Part shown: piece by piece, positions 25,975 through 34,854 of the stretch
Layout: each line of letters begins with the position of its first letter
Numbering within the stretch: the first letter of the stretch is position 1
Assembly (NCBI GenBank): GCA_046309355.1
Contig: JBKCPL010000074.1
Coordinates: 17,901 to 81,900, forward strand
Length of the DNA stretch: 64,000 bases
DNA from: CAYSBE01 sp046309355
GTDB taxonomy: Bacteria; Bacteroidota; Bacteroidia; UKL13-3
Direction of reading: 5' to 3'
The notes under the pieces: generated by a model
Seen by the model: only the letters and a program-made list of their open reading frames with translations
Told to the model about the DNA's origin: nothing
The model's database searches: none
Translations under genes and position numbers: made by a program

Positions 25975-26347
25975 GAAACTGAACGTAAACACTAAGGTGT
26001 GGCAAACATACATCATACTGCTGGCATTTGCTTCGTGCACCCTGCAGAAACCTGTAAAACCCGAAGCTCCCGCAAACCTGTTGCCGGCCCAAAAGATGAC
26101 CGAGGTGCTAACGCAAATACACCTTGCCGATGCACTCGTAAGTTCGATGCATCAGGCAAACGATTCAGCCCTGATTCAACGCAAGTCAATGTACGCACTT
26201 ATTTACCAGCGAGCCGGAGTTTCAGAAAATGATTTTGTAGCCAGCTTCAACTATTACAAATTAATGCCCGAACAAATAGACTCTATTTATGCCCATGTGA
26301 TTGAAGAACTTGGCAAGCTGGAATCGCAAAAAAGTAGAGCACGCTGA
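25973..26347 (+). CDS. DUF4296 lipoprotein
   Basis: This 124-residue protein has a lipoprotein signal (a hydrophobic run ending at LLAFASC) and the DUF4296 body: LLPAQKMTEVLTQIHLADAL, then YALIYQRAGVSENDFVASFNYY and PEQIDSIYAHV. The family is found in Bacteroidota, with unknown function. The stop TGA is one base before the mutS2 ATG, so the two form an operon. Its start overlaps the yggS start on the other strand. Confidence 0.85.
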   Translation: MKLNVNTKVWQTYIILLAFASCTLQKPVKPEAPANLLPAQKMTEVLTQIHLADALVSSMHQANDSALIQRKSMYALIYQRAGVSENDFVASFNYYKLMPEQIDSIYAHVIEELGKLESQKSRAR

Positions 26348-26348
26348 T

Positions 26349-28727
26349 ATGCCCTATCCAGCACACATTGAAGATATACTGGGGTTTAAGCAAATCAGGC
26401 ACTTGCTGGCCGGGTATTGCATTTCCGAACAGGGACGCCTGTACATTGATAAGTTGCATTTTATAACGCGGTTCGACACCCTCGAAAAAATGCTTGAACA
26501 AACCCACGAGTTTAAGCAGTTGCTTCAATCGGATGCGCCTTTTCCTGCCGAGCACTACTACCACATTGAGCCCTACTTAAAAAAAGCTGAAGTGCCGGGG
26601 ATGTTTTTGCAGGAAGACGAATGGAATCAGATACGGCTGCTTATTCAAACCTTTTCAAGCGTATGCCGCTATATTGAGCAGCGCAGTGAGGTGTATCCGC
26701 AACTGTTCGCACTGCTGGGCGGTATTACCGTGAATGCGGGCATCAGCAAAAGCATTGAGCGCATTGTAGATGAACAGGCAAAGCTGAGGCCCGATGCCTC
26801 GCCCGAACTGGCACGTATATCCTCGCGCATGAGCGAAGCCGAACGTGAGATACGTAAACGCATCAACCGCATTTTTGATAAAGCACAGGAAAAAGGCTGG
26901 CTGGCCGATACAGGAATTACCATCCGCGATGGCCGATTGGTGTTGCCCGTTTTGGCCGAACATAAACGAAATATTCCGGGCTTTATACATGATGAATCCA
27001 GCACCGGTCAAACTCAATTTATAGAACCCGCAGATGTATTTGACTACAACAACCAACTGCGCGAATGGCAACTGGCTTACAAGCGTGAACGTGAACGAAT
27101 ACTCACGGCATTAACCGATAAAATCAGGCCCGATTTGCCCGAGTTGTATAAGTATATGCAGCGGCTGGGAATTACCGATTTCATACGTGCCAAGGCTTTG
27201 CTTGCCCTGCGCCTGCAGGCACACAAACCTATTTTGCACAAACATCCCGGAGTTAAGTGGTGCAGTGCGCGACACCCGATGCTGGTTCTCAGTCACGAAA
27301 AATCAAACCTGCCGGTAGTTCCCATGAACATCGAAGTAAACCGCGAAAACCGCATTGTCGTTATTTCGGGGCCAAATGCAGGCGGTAAGTCGGTGTGCTT
27401 AAAAACGGTTGGGCTGCTTCAGTATATGTTGCAATGCGGCTTGCTTGTTACAGCTGAACCCCACAGCGAATGCGGCATTTTTCAGGAACTGATGGCCGAT
27501 ATTGGCGATGAACAATCCATAGAAAACGATTTAAGTACATACAGTTCTCACCTCAGGCACATGCACTATTTTACTGCTCATGCTGATGGCAAAACACTTT
27601 TTTTGATTGACGAATTCGGAACCGGAACCGATCCGCAGTTTGGAGGTCCGCTGGCCGAAGCCATTTTGCATCAGCTGCACACACAGTATGCATTTGGCGT
27701 AGTTACTACGCACTACAGCAACCTTAAATCGTACGCCTCACATACCAAGGGTGTGCTCAATGCCAGCATGCTTTTTGACAATACGCAACTCAAGCCTTTG
27801 TATATTCTGGAAACCGGCAAGCCGGGCAGCAGCTACGCGTTTGAAATTGCCCATAAAACCGGATTGAAAAAAGAAATTCTGGATTATGCACGGCAAAAAG
27901 CAGGCGTGAAACAAAAACGTGTTGACGACCTGCTCATTGAACTGGAACGCGAGAAGCAGCAACTAACTGACCTGAAACAGCGGTTTGAAAAGAAAAATAC
28001 CGAAGCGCAGCAATTGGCCGAAGCATACAACAAACAAAAAAACGAACTCGATGCGCAACGCAAGCAACTGGTGCAGGAAGCCAAGCGCGAGGCCTTATCC
28101 ATTATCAGCGAAGCCAACAGCCGCATTGAACAAACCATTCGCGAGCTGAAAGAAAAAAAGGCAGACACCGATACCATTCGCAAAGTACGAAGCGAACTCA
28201 AAACCGAAACCGACCAATTGAAGTCGGCACTGGTTGAGCAAGCTACGCCCGAAAAAAAGGTACATCAACTTAAGGTACAGGTTGGAGATTGGGTAAAACT
28301 TGCCGGACAAACACAAAGCGGAGTAGTGGAGGAACTTAGTGGCAAAAAAGCACTCGTTGTATTTGATCACATCAAAACGTGGGTAGCCGTAACCGGACTT
28401 GAACGTGGTGTTGCCCCGCAAGCGAAACAACTTAAACCGGGTGTGCAGGGTTTGGATGTAAACGAACGCCTCAAGCATTTCAGTACCGAACTCAATCTTA
28501 TTGCGCACCGTGGCGAAGATGCCCTGAAAGAAATTCAACTGTATATAGACGATGCATATCTGCTGGGCTTTAAGCAGGTGCGTATTGTGCATGGCAAAGG
28601 CTACGGCATTTTACGAAAACTCATTCGTGAATGGCTCAGCCGTTCGCCTCTTGTACACAGCTACACCGATGAACACATCGAATTGGGTGGCGATGGAGTA
28701 ACTGTGGTTCAACTCTCGCAAAACTGA
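26349..28727 (+). CDS. mutS2: Endonuclease MutS2
   Basis: This 792-residue protein has a MutS-type ATPase core, a coiled-coil region and a C-terminal Smr endonuclease domain (about 705-792). Walker A is GPNAGGKS (341-348), Walker B is LFLIDEFGTGTDPQ, and VVTTHYSNLK follows. A long coiled coil rich in E, K, Q (about 515-640) precedes the KOW-like region and Smr. The Smr LDxRG motif is degenerate (NLIAHRG), but VRIVHGKGYGILR is intact. MutS2 proteins act on recombination intermediates or rescue collided ribosomes. Start at 26349, one base after the DUF4296 stop. Confidence 0.95.
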   Translation: MPYPAHIEDILGFKQIRHLLAGYCISEQGRLYIDKLHFITRFDTLEKMLEQTHEFKQLLQSDAPFPAEHYYHIEPYLKKAEVPGMFLQEDEWNQIRLLIQTFSSVCRYIEQRSEVYPQLFALLGGITVNAGISKSIERIVDEQAKLRPDASPELARISSRMSEAEREIRKRINRIFDKAQEKGWLADTGITIRDGRLVLPVLAEHKRNIPGFIHDESSTGQTQFIEPADVFDYNNQLREWQLAYKRERERILTALTDKIRPDLPELYKYMQRLGITDFIRAKALLALRLQAHKPILHKHPGVKWCSARHPMLVLSHEKSNLPVVPMNIEVNRENRIVVISGPNAGGKSVCLKTVGLLQYMLQCGLLVTAEPHSECGIFQELMADIGDEQSIENDLSTYSSHLRHMHYFTAHADGKTLFLIDEFGTGTDPQFGGPLAEAILHQLHTQYAFGVVTTHYSNLKSYASHTKGVLNASMLFDNTQLKPLYILETGKPGSSYAFEIAHKTGLKKEILDYARQKAGVKQKRVDDLLIELEREKQQLTDLKQRFEKKNTEAQQLAEAYNKQKNELDAQRKQLVQEAKREALSIISEANSRIEQTIRELKEKKADTDTIRKVRSELKTETDQLKSALVEQATPEKKVHQLKVQVGDWVKLAGQTQSGVVEELSGKKALVVFDHIKTWVAVTGLERGVAPQAKQLKPGVQGLDVNERLKHFSTELNLIAHRGEDALKEIQLYIDDAYLLGFKQVRIVHGKGYGILRKLIREWLSRSPLVHSYTDEHIELGGDGVTVVQLSQN

Positions 28728-28730
28728 TGC

Positions 28731-29759
28731 TTACAGGCGCTCCAGCGCTCTGAAATCATTCAGCTCAATATGCGGTGTCAGGTGTTCGCTTTTTACCGGT
28801 TCGTTTTTCATCAGGTCGGTGCTCAGGTATTTTTTGTTGCTGTCGCAAAAAATGGTGACCACGTTTTTGTCACCGCCTAACCTATTTTGTACCTTAACTG
28901 CACCTATAAAATTTGCTCCGCTCGAAATGCCCACGGCCAGTCCCAGCGAATGCGACAATTTTTGAGCCATCAGTATGGCATCCGAATCCGATACGGCCAC
29001 TACTTCATTCAGCTCTTTCAGATTTACTATGTCGGGTATAAATTCATCCGAAATGCCTTGTATGCGGTGTGAACCTACTTTGTATCCGGTAGTAAGCGTA
29101 GGCGATTCGGCCGGCTCAAGCGGATATACTTTTACAGCCGGGTTTTTGCTTTTCAGGTAACGGCTTACACCCATTACGGTTCCGCCTGTTCCCACACCGG
29201 CAATAAATGCATCTACCGGTTTATTCCATTCCTTTAATTGTTTCCATATTTCAGGTCCCGTAGTTTTGGCATGGGCTTCGGCATTGTATAAATTACTGAA
29301 TTGCCTGGGCAAAAATACATGCGGTTCCGTAGCCGCCATTTTTTCCGACAAGGCAATGCTTCCTAAAAATCCGCCTTCCGCTTTGCTGATCAATTGAATT
29401 TCGGCACCCAGGCTGCGAATAATATCTATGCGCTCTTTGCTTAGCCAGTCAGGCATGATGATGCGTACGTTATTTCCCAACGCCTTTCCAATGGCAGCAA
29501 AGGCAATTCCTGTATTGCCGCTGGTAGCCTCAATGATGGTATCGCCTTTTTGTATATCACCGTTCAGGTACGACTGCTCCAATATGTATAAAGCCATGCG
29601 GTCTTTTATACTGCCCGTCAGGTTATAATGTTCGCATTTGGCGTAAATTTTTCGGGATTCACCTTTGTACGTGTAATCCACTTCAATCATGGGAGTATTG
29701 CCCACCATTTTCCACAGGTGAGCGCATTTTTCAGATGCCGGATGTGATGCCTGTTCCAT
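28731..29759 (-). CDS. PLP-dependent cysteine synthase family protein
   Basis: This 342-residue enzyme of the cysteine synthase/cystathionine beta-synthase group has the PLP lysine in NLTGSIKDRMA, the substrate loop EATSGNTGIA and the phosphate-binding GVGTGGTVMG. GISSGANF closes the active site. It should condense O-acetylserine (or a related donor) with sulfide to give cysteine. There is no CBS domain. It converges on mutS2 with a 3-bp gap. The N-terminus is slightly longer than CysK. Confidence 0.9.
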   Translation of the reverse strand: MEQASHPASEKCAHLWKMVGNTPMIEVDYTYKGESRKIYAKCEHYNLTGSIKDRMALYILEQSYLNGDIQKGDTIIEATSGNTGIAFAAIGKALGNNVRIIMPDWLSKERIDIIRSLGAEIQLISKAEGGFLGSIALSEKMAATEPHVFLPRQFSNLYNAEAHAKTTGPEIWKQLKEWNKPVDAFIAGVGTGGTVMGVSRYLKSKNPAVKVYPLEPAESPTLTTGYKVGSHRIQGISDEFIPDIVNLKELNEVVAVSDSDAILMAQKLSHSLGLAVGISSGANFIGAVKVQNRLGGDKNVVTIFCDSNKKYLSTDLMKNEPVKSEHLTPHIELNDFRALERL

Positions 29760-29796
29760 AAGCGCTGCAAATTAACTATCTTCACACCAATAATTT

Positions 29797-30144
29797 ATGA
29801 AAAGGTTGTTTCGCAGCATCGGTTACGCATGGAACGGAGTGGTATATGCACTGCGCATTACACCCAATATGCGTATTCAAGCGGTTATTTTATGTGTGGT
29901 TGTGGTTGCAGGCTGCATTGTTCAGTTATCAGCCACCGAGTGGAGTTTGCTGGCGCTGTGTGCAGCACTGGTTTTGGCCGCTGAGCTTATCAATACCGCC
30001 ATTGAGCATGTGGTGGATGTCATTTCTCCCGATTACCATCCGGTAGCAGGGCGCATAAAAGACATGGCCGCAGGTGCTGTTCTGATTTGTGCAGCAACAG
30101 CAGCAGGTGTAGGTGCGCTTATTTTTTTACCTAAATGGATGTAA
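29797..30144 (+). CDS. dgkA: Diacylglycerol/undecaprenol kinase family protein
   Basis: This 115-residue inner-membrane kinase has three transmembrane helices and the signature AAELINTAIEHVVD. It phosphorylates diacylglycerol or, in many bacteria, undecaprenol for lipid-carrier recycling. The DgkA-type motif continues with the KDMAAGAVLI segment. It is followed after 3 bp by yraN on the same strand. Confidence 0.92.
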   Translation: MKRLFRSIGYAWNGVVYALRITPNMRIQAVILCVVVVAGCIVQLSATEWSLLALCAALVLAAELINTAIEHVVDVISPDYHPVAGRIKDMAAGAVLICAATAAGVGALIFLPKWM

Positions 30145-30147
30145 CAC

Positions 30148-30525
30148 GTGGCAAAGCAGGAAAAACACAACAAGAAATTTGGACAATGGGGAGAAGATTT
30201 TGCGGTGCAGTATTTAGAAAAAAAAGGATACACCGTGCTGGCACGCAATTACACGTACGATAGGGTAGAGGTAGATATAATATGCAGGCTGGGCGATGAA
30301 ATTATTTTTGTAGAAGTTAAGGCGCGTTCATCGGATATGATGGCCTACCCCGAAAAGGCCGTAGGCAAGGCCAAGCAGCGCCACATGCGAATGGCAGCCG
30401 AACAATTTATGGACGAAAACAGTTTGCTGTTGCCCGCACGGTTCGATATTGTAGCATTGGTAAAAGGCGAAAAATTTGAAGTGCTGCATATAGAGGATGC
30501 CTTTTATCCTTTTGATGTGTTGTGA
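30148..30525 (+). CDS. YraN family protein (UPF0102)
   Basis: This 125-residue protein starts at GTG 3 bp after the dgkA stop. The Holliday-junction-resolvase-like nuclease fold is seen in the segments GEDFAVQYLEKKGYTVLARNY, VDIICRLGDEIIFVEVKAR (D-x-E-V-K) and KQRHMRMAA. The family is widespread and poorly understood, with suspected roles in DNA processing. It is the last core gene before the accessory island. Confidence 0.9.
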   Translation: MAKQEKHNKKFGQWGEDFAVQYLEKKGYTVLARNYTYDRVEVDIICRLGDEIIFVEVKARSSDMMAYPEKAVGKAKQRHMRMAAEQFMDENSLLLPARFDIVALVKGEKFEVLHIEDAFYPFDVL

Positions 30526-30869
30526 CTAAAAAAGGCGTTGCCATGCAAAAAGAAGTATTGTTATTTTGATACTTTTTTAGTTTTTTGTGTCTTTAAACAA
30601 CACACTCACACTATGCTCATGATGTATTTAACCGGAAGACCTGTTGCGCAGGTCTGCCCAAAATGGGGAGATAGGCGATGAAAAGGTGCGCGTGTAAATG
30701 AGTTGGTTGTCATGCTAAAAGGCGACAGTGCAACACTAAAACGATAGAATAAATGAACAGACAAGCCCAACACTTTACTAAACAAAAGAGCCATTTTTGC
30801 CAACGCTCTGACACCATTCCAACCTAAACTCTTATTTTAAACGACTGAAAAATGAATATAATATTGTAG
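30526..30869. other. Gene-free left edge of the accessory island
   Basis: This 344-bp stretch holds no convincing gene. It contains a small hairpin at 30637-30655 (AGACCTG/CAGGTCT, 7 bp, loop TTGCG). The last 30 bp are AT-rich and probably hold the promoter of the restriction-modification gene. No tRNA, integrase or repeat copy matching the right edge was seen. Confidence 0.6.
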
Positions 30870-32495
30870 ATGGAATTAAAAGAATTGAAACCACGAAAGG
30901 CACTCAACAAAGCCTTTTTAAAAGTAAAACCGAACAGGACTGAAATTGAATGTTTCAAGACCAATCTCATTACTTTACTCGACAGGACTAACGACTCAGA
31001 AAGCGAAGAGTTTCACAAAAACTTGGTTTCCGACTTTCTTAAAGATACGTATTACAAACAATACCATTTTATCAATACCAAAGGCCGAAACGACCTTGTT
31101 ATTCATAACGGACAAAATGCTTACTCAACAGTTGGCGTAATTCTCGAAGCGAAAAAGCCGACCAACAAATCGGAAATGATTACAACCAAAAAACTAAACG
31201 CAAAAGCATTTCAGGAATTGGTTTTGTATTATCTAAGAGAAAGAATTACACACAAAAACCTTGAAGTAAAACATCTGGTAGTGACCAACATAAACGAGTG
31301 GTTCATATTTGACGCTGCCTTATTCGACCGACTTTTTGCTCAAAATAAAAATCTTGTAAAACAATTTAATGACTTTGAAGAAGGGCGTTTGGCAGACACT
31401 AAAACCGACTTTTTCTATAAGCAAGTTGCCGAGCCGTTTATTGACCAATTATTAACTCCCCTCCCTGAGGGAGGGGCTGGGGGTGGGATTGAATTTACTT
31501 ACTTCAACCTTCAGGACTTTCAAAAACCACTACGCAATACCGAAAAAGAAGACGATAATTCGCTGATTGCTTTATTCAAATTGCTTTCTCCGGAGCATCT
31601 TTTAAAACTTCCGTTTACCAACGACAGTAACAGTCTTGATAAACGATTTTACAGCGAGTTGTTACACATTATCGGACTGACAGAAACCAAAGACGGGAGC
31701 AAAAAATTGATTGGACGAAACCTAGCTGATGAACGTCACACAGGAGCGATACTTGAAGATGCCATCATTCAACTTGACAGTTTAGATAAATTAAGCCGAC
31801 TTGAGAAGCCAAATCAGTTTGGAGATACAAAACAGGAAAGACTCTTTAATGTTGCCCTTGAACTATCGATTACTTGGATAAACAGAATTTTGTTTTTGAA
31901 GTTGTTAGAAGCCCAACTCATTACTTATCATAAATCGTCCCGCCAGAGTAGGAAAGGTGACAAAACGTATTCGTTTCTCAATCTTGATAAAATCAAGAAC
32001 TATGACGACCTCAACAGCTTGTTTTTTCAGGTTTTGGCACGCAAGTATGATGAACGAAACGCAGATGTAAAAAAGATTTTCGAGAAAGTTCCTTATCTCA
32101 ATTCTTCACTTTTTGAGCCGACAGACATTGAGCAGGTTACTTTGTTTATCAGCAATCTGAAAGACGATAAAACCATTCCGATTTATTCGCAAACTGTGCT
32201 GAAAGACCATCAAGGCAAAAAACGTTCGGGCAACATTTCTACACTTCAATATTTATTTGAGTTTTTAGATGCTTATGACTTTGGAGCAGAAGGTGGAGAA
32301 GAAATTCAGGAAGACAACAAAACACTTATTAACGCTTCTGTTCTCGGCTTGATTTTCGAGAAAATAAACGGCTACAAAGACGGTTCATTTTTCACACCGG
32401 GTTTCATTACCATGTATATGTGTCGTGAAACCATTCGCAAATCCGTTGTGCAGAAATTCAACGAAACAAAAAAAATGGAACTGCACAACGCTTGA
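30870..32495 (+). CDS. Type IIG restriction-modification enzyme, N-terminal part (frameshifted)
   Basis: This 541-codon frame holds the nuclease and helical part of an Eco57I-like single-chain restriction-modification enzyme. A PD-(D/E)xK site is visible as Asp75, Glu93 and Lys95 (NDLVIHNG and VILEAKK). The last coherent segment is FFTPGFITMYMCRETIRKSVVQKFNET. The frame then ends at a TGA at 32493 because of an A8 tract at 32468-32475. Dropping one A joins it to the next frame through KKWNCTTLEEL, where the methyltransferase motifs continue. It carries an in-frame GC-rich hairpin repeat at 31455-31487. Confidence 0.8.
   Translation: MELKELKPRKALNKAFLKVKPNRTEIECFKTNLITLLDRTNDSESEEFHKNLVSDFLKDTYYKQYHFINTKGRNDLVIHNGQNAYSTVGVILEAKKPTNKSEMITTKKLNAKAFQELVLYYLRERITHKNLEVKHLVVTNINEWFIFDAALFDRLFAQNKNLVKQFNDFEEGRLADTKTDFFYKQVAEPFIDQLLTPLPEGGAGGGIEFTYFNLQDFQKPLRNTEKEDDNSLIALFKLLSPEHLLKLPFTNDSNSLDKRFYSELLHIIGLTETKDGSKKLIGRNLADERHTGAILEDAIIQLDSLDKLSRLEKPNQFGDTKQERLFNVALELSITWINRILFLKLLEAQLITYHKSSRQSRKGDKTYSFLNLDKIKNYDDLNSLFFQVLARKYDERNADVKKIFEKVPYLNSSLFEPTDIEQVTLFISNLKDDKTIPIYSQTVLKDHQGKKRSGNISTLQYLFEFLDAYDFGAEGGEEIQEDNKTLINASVLGLIFEKINGYKDGSFFTPGFITMYMCRETIRKSVVQKFNETKKMELHNA
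31455..31487. repeat. GC-rich hairpin repeat inserted in frame in the restriction gene
   Basis: CCCCTCCCT-G-AGGGAGGGG (31458-31476) is a perfect 9-bp stem around a single base, followed by CTGGGGGTGGG. The segment is strikingly G/C-rich inside an AT-rich gene and adds TPLPEGGAGGG (11 residues) without breaking the frame. Confidence 0.7.
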
Positions 32496-34854
32496 AGAAC
32501 TTTACGACAAAATTGAAGACCGAAACGAAGCCAACAAAATTGTAAACAGCATCAAAATTTGCGACCCAGCCGTTGGTTCAGGGCACTTTTTGGTTTCGGC
32601 ACTCAATGAAATGATTGCAGTTAAAAACGACTTAAAAATTCTGCAAGACCGTGACGGAAAACGCCTGAAAGAATATCAGGTTGAAGTGGTGAATGATGAA
32701 TTGATTGTAACAGACGAAGAAGGAGAACTTTTTGAATACAATCCGAGCAACAAAGAAAGTCAACGCATACAAGAAACGCTTTTCCACGAAAAGCAAACCA
32801 TTATTGAAAACTGCCTTTTCGGAGTGGATATTAATTCCAATTCGGTAAAAATTTGCCGTTTGCGATTGTGGATTGAACTTTTGAAAAACGCTTATTACAA
32901 AAACGCAACAGAACTTGAAACGCTTCCGAATATTGACATCAACATAAAATGCGGAAACTCTTTAGTGAGCCGTTTTGCCATTGATGCAGACTTGAAACAA
33001 GCCTTGAAAAAGAGCAAATGGACAATTGACGGATACCGCGTAGCTGTTGCCACTTACCGCAATGCAGAAAGCAAGGAACAAAAGCGAGAAATGGAAGGGC
33101 TGATTGCCGATATTAAATCGGATTTTAGAAGTGAAATTTCCTTGAACGACCCCATGGTGGTTAAGTTACGTAAACTAAGTGGCGAATTGTTTACACTTAC
33201 CAACCAGGGGCAGTTGTTTGAAATGAGCAAAAAGGAAAAAGCCGACTGGAACAAAAAAGTGCAGCAATTGACCGATGAAACCCAAAAACTGGAAGCCGAA
33301 ATTGAAGAAATAAAAGCCAACAAGATTTTTGAAAATGCGTTAGAATGGCGTTTTGAATTTCCCGAAGTGCTAAATGATGAGGGCGATTTTGTGGGCTTTG
33401 ATGTAGTAATCGGAAATCCACCTTATATCTATAATAGAGATTTAGATGAACCACAAAGAATTTATCTAAAAAGAAAATATAAGGCAGCGGATGACCTATA
33501 TGTATATTTCTCATTTGAAGGAGTTAGTATTTTAAAGGAAAATGGTTTTATGTCCTTCATAACTCCAAATACTTACTTTACCCTTACGACACGTACGAAT
33601 TTTCGGAAATTTCTTCTTGAATATTCTCAGCTAAAATTTACTTATTCAGGTTTTTGCTTTGAGGATGCTTATGTTGAAACAATGATTTTAAAGTTGTGTA
33701 AGTCGCAGAATACGGATGAAATAGAATTCATTCCAAAACCTAATGACTACTTTGATTATGAGATATTCCGAATAAAACCCGAAAATATTCTCGAAAATAT
33801 TTATTTCAGGTTCTATATACCAACAATGACAAACATCAGCTTAAATAAGAAAATAAATAAGCCCCTTAAAATACTTGCAGAGCAGTATAGAGATTATCTA
33901 AACGGCAAAAGTCTATCTGATGAAATAGAGAGATACAATAATTCTATACAGCAGAAAGAATTCACTCTACTTGGTTTAGTTTCTGATGGAGAACAAGGAT
34001 TGGTCACAGGAAATAATAGTAGGTATATTGGTTCTATATTTAGATCAAAAGATTCAGAAGACGGTATTGATAAAAAATTTATTGAACTTTATAATAAGCA
34101 TTCAAATCAAAATGTGCCTTTAGAGGAATTTCAATCTAATAAAGGTGCCTTTTACGATGAGGCAGATAAACTCAAAGCATCTCTTGGCAACTTAAATCTT
34201 TTTGGTAAGTTTTTCATATATAAAACAATTAACGAAAAGCAAGTTAAAGCGTTCTCGAAACTAAGCCAAAGTGAAAAATTGTATGGTGGCAACAAGGATT
34301 TGTGGGTTTATTACAATAGAGGCAATTCTGAAGGTCACAAATGGTTCGTTCCTTATTCAGAATGTATCAATTGGAGTAAGGAATATGTAACAGAACTAAA
34401 AGAGGGCTTGGTTACAAATTCTCGTTGGCAAGGCTCCAAATATTATAACGTGACTGGTTTTGGATGGGTGGATTATTTTACTGACAGAATTAAAGCTTTT
34501 TTCGTAGAAGAAGGAATATACTCAAAAAATATTGTTAAGCTGCACTCAATTAATTCAAAAATATCTGATAAGTACATTGTCGCACTGCTGAATTCAAAAT
34601 TTATAAGTTACTATGTGAAAAATTTTATCACTTCTACCCACACATTGCAGATTAATGATGGGAGGTTAATCCCCATTAAAATTCCTAATAAAATCGAGCG
34701 CAACCTTTTTGAAAGTCTGGTAGACCAAATATTGACTAAGAAAGGTCAAGACAATTCATTAGATACAACTGATTTAGAAAACCAAATAGACAAATTAGTC
34801 TATAAGCTATATGGATTAACAGAGGAGGAAATTAAAATTGTTGAGGAGAAATGA
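32425..34854 (+). CDS. Type IIG restriction-modification enzyme, methyltransferase and specificity part (frameshifted)
   Basis: The homologous part of this frame begins at about 32476 (WNCTTLEELYDKIED); the GTG at 32425 is only a technical start. It has the SAM-binding motif DPAVGSGHFL and the catalytic NPPY (VIGNPPYIYN) of N6-adenine methyltransferases. A target-recognition region follows to the C-terminus, with HTLQINDGRLIPI typical of the family. Together with the preceding frame it makes one protein of about 1325 residues that would cut and methylate DNA. The stop overlaps the next gene start (ATGA at 34851-34854). Whether the split is biological or an assembly error is open. Confidence 0.82.
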   Translation: MKPFANPLCRNSTKQKKWNCTTLEELYDKIEDRNEANKIVNSIKICDPAVGSGHFLVSALNEMIAVKNDLKILQDRDGKRLKEYQVEVVNDELIVTDEEGELFEYNPSNKESQRIQETLFHEKQTIIENCLFGVDINSNSVKICRLRLWIELLKNAYYKNATELETLPNIDINIKCGNSLVSRFAIDADLKQALKKSKWTIDGYRVAVATYRNAESKEQKREMEGLIADIKSDFRSEISLNDPMVVKLRKLSGELFTLTNQGQLFEMSKKEKADWNKKVQQLTDETQKLEAEIEEIKANKIFENALEWRFEFPEVLNDEGDFVGFDVVIGNPPYIYNRDLDEPQRIYLKRKYKAADDLYVYFSFEGVSILKENGFMSFITPNTYFTLTTRTNFRKFLLEYSQLKFTYSGFCFEDAYVETMILKLCKSQNTDEIEFIPKPNDYFDYEIFRIKPENILENIYFRFYIPTMTNISLNKKINKPLKILAEQYRDYLNGKSLSDEIERYNNSIQQKEFTLLGLVSDGEQGLVTGNNSRYIGSIFRSKDSEDGIDKKFIELYNKHSNQNVPLEEFQSNKGAFYDEADKLKASLGNLNLFGKFFIYKTINEKQVKAFSKLSQSEKLYGGNKDLWVYYNRGNSEGHKWFVPYSECINWSKEYVTELKEGLVTNSRWQGSKYYNVTGFGWVDYFTDRIKAFFVEEGIYSKNIVKLHSINSKISDKYIVALLNSKFISYYVKNFITSTHTLQINDGRLIPIKIPNKIERNLFESLVDQILTKKGQDNSLDTTDLENQIDKLVYKLYGLTEEEIKIVEEK
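32468..32475 (+). repeat. A8 tract at the frameshift
   Basis: Eight consecutive A between AAC and TGG separate the two halves of the restriction-modification gene. Seven (or ten) A would make one continuous frame. A homopolymer of this length is a typical site for slippage during replication or transcription, and also for sequencing errors. Confidence 0.75.

Noticed and set aside
30601..30803. Short open frames in the left edge of the island
   Set aside because: They lack a plausible start, domain or continuity with neighbours.
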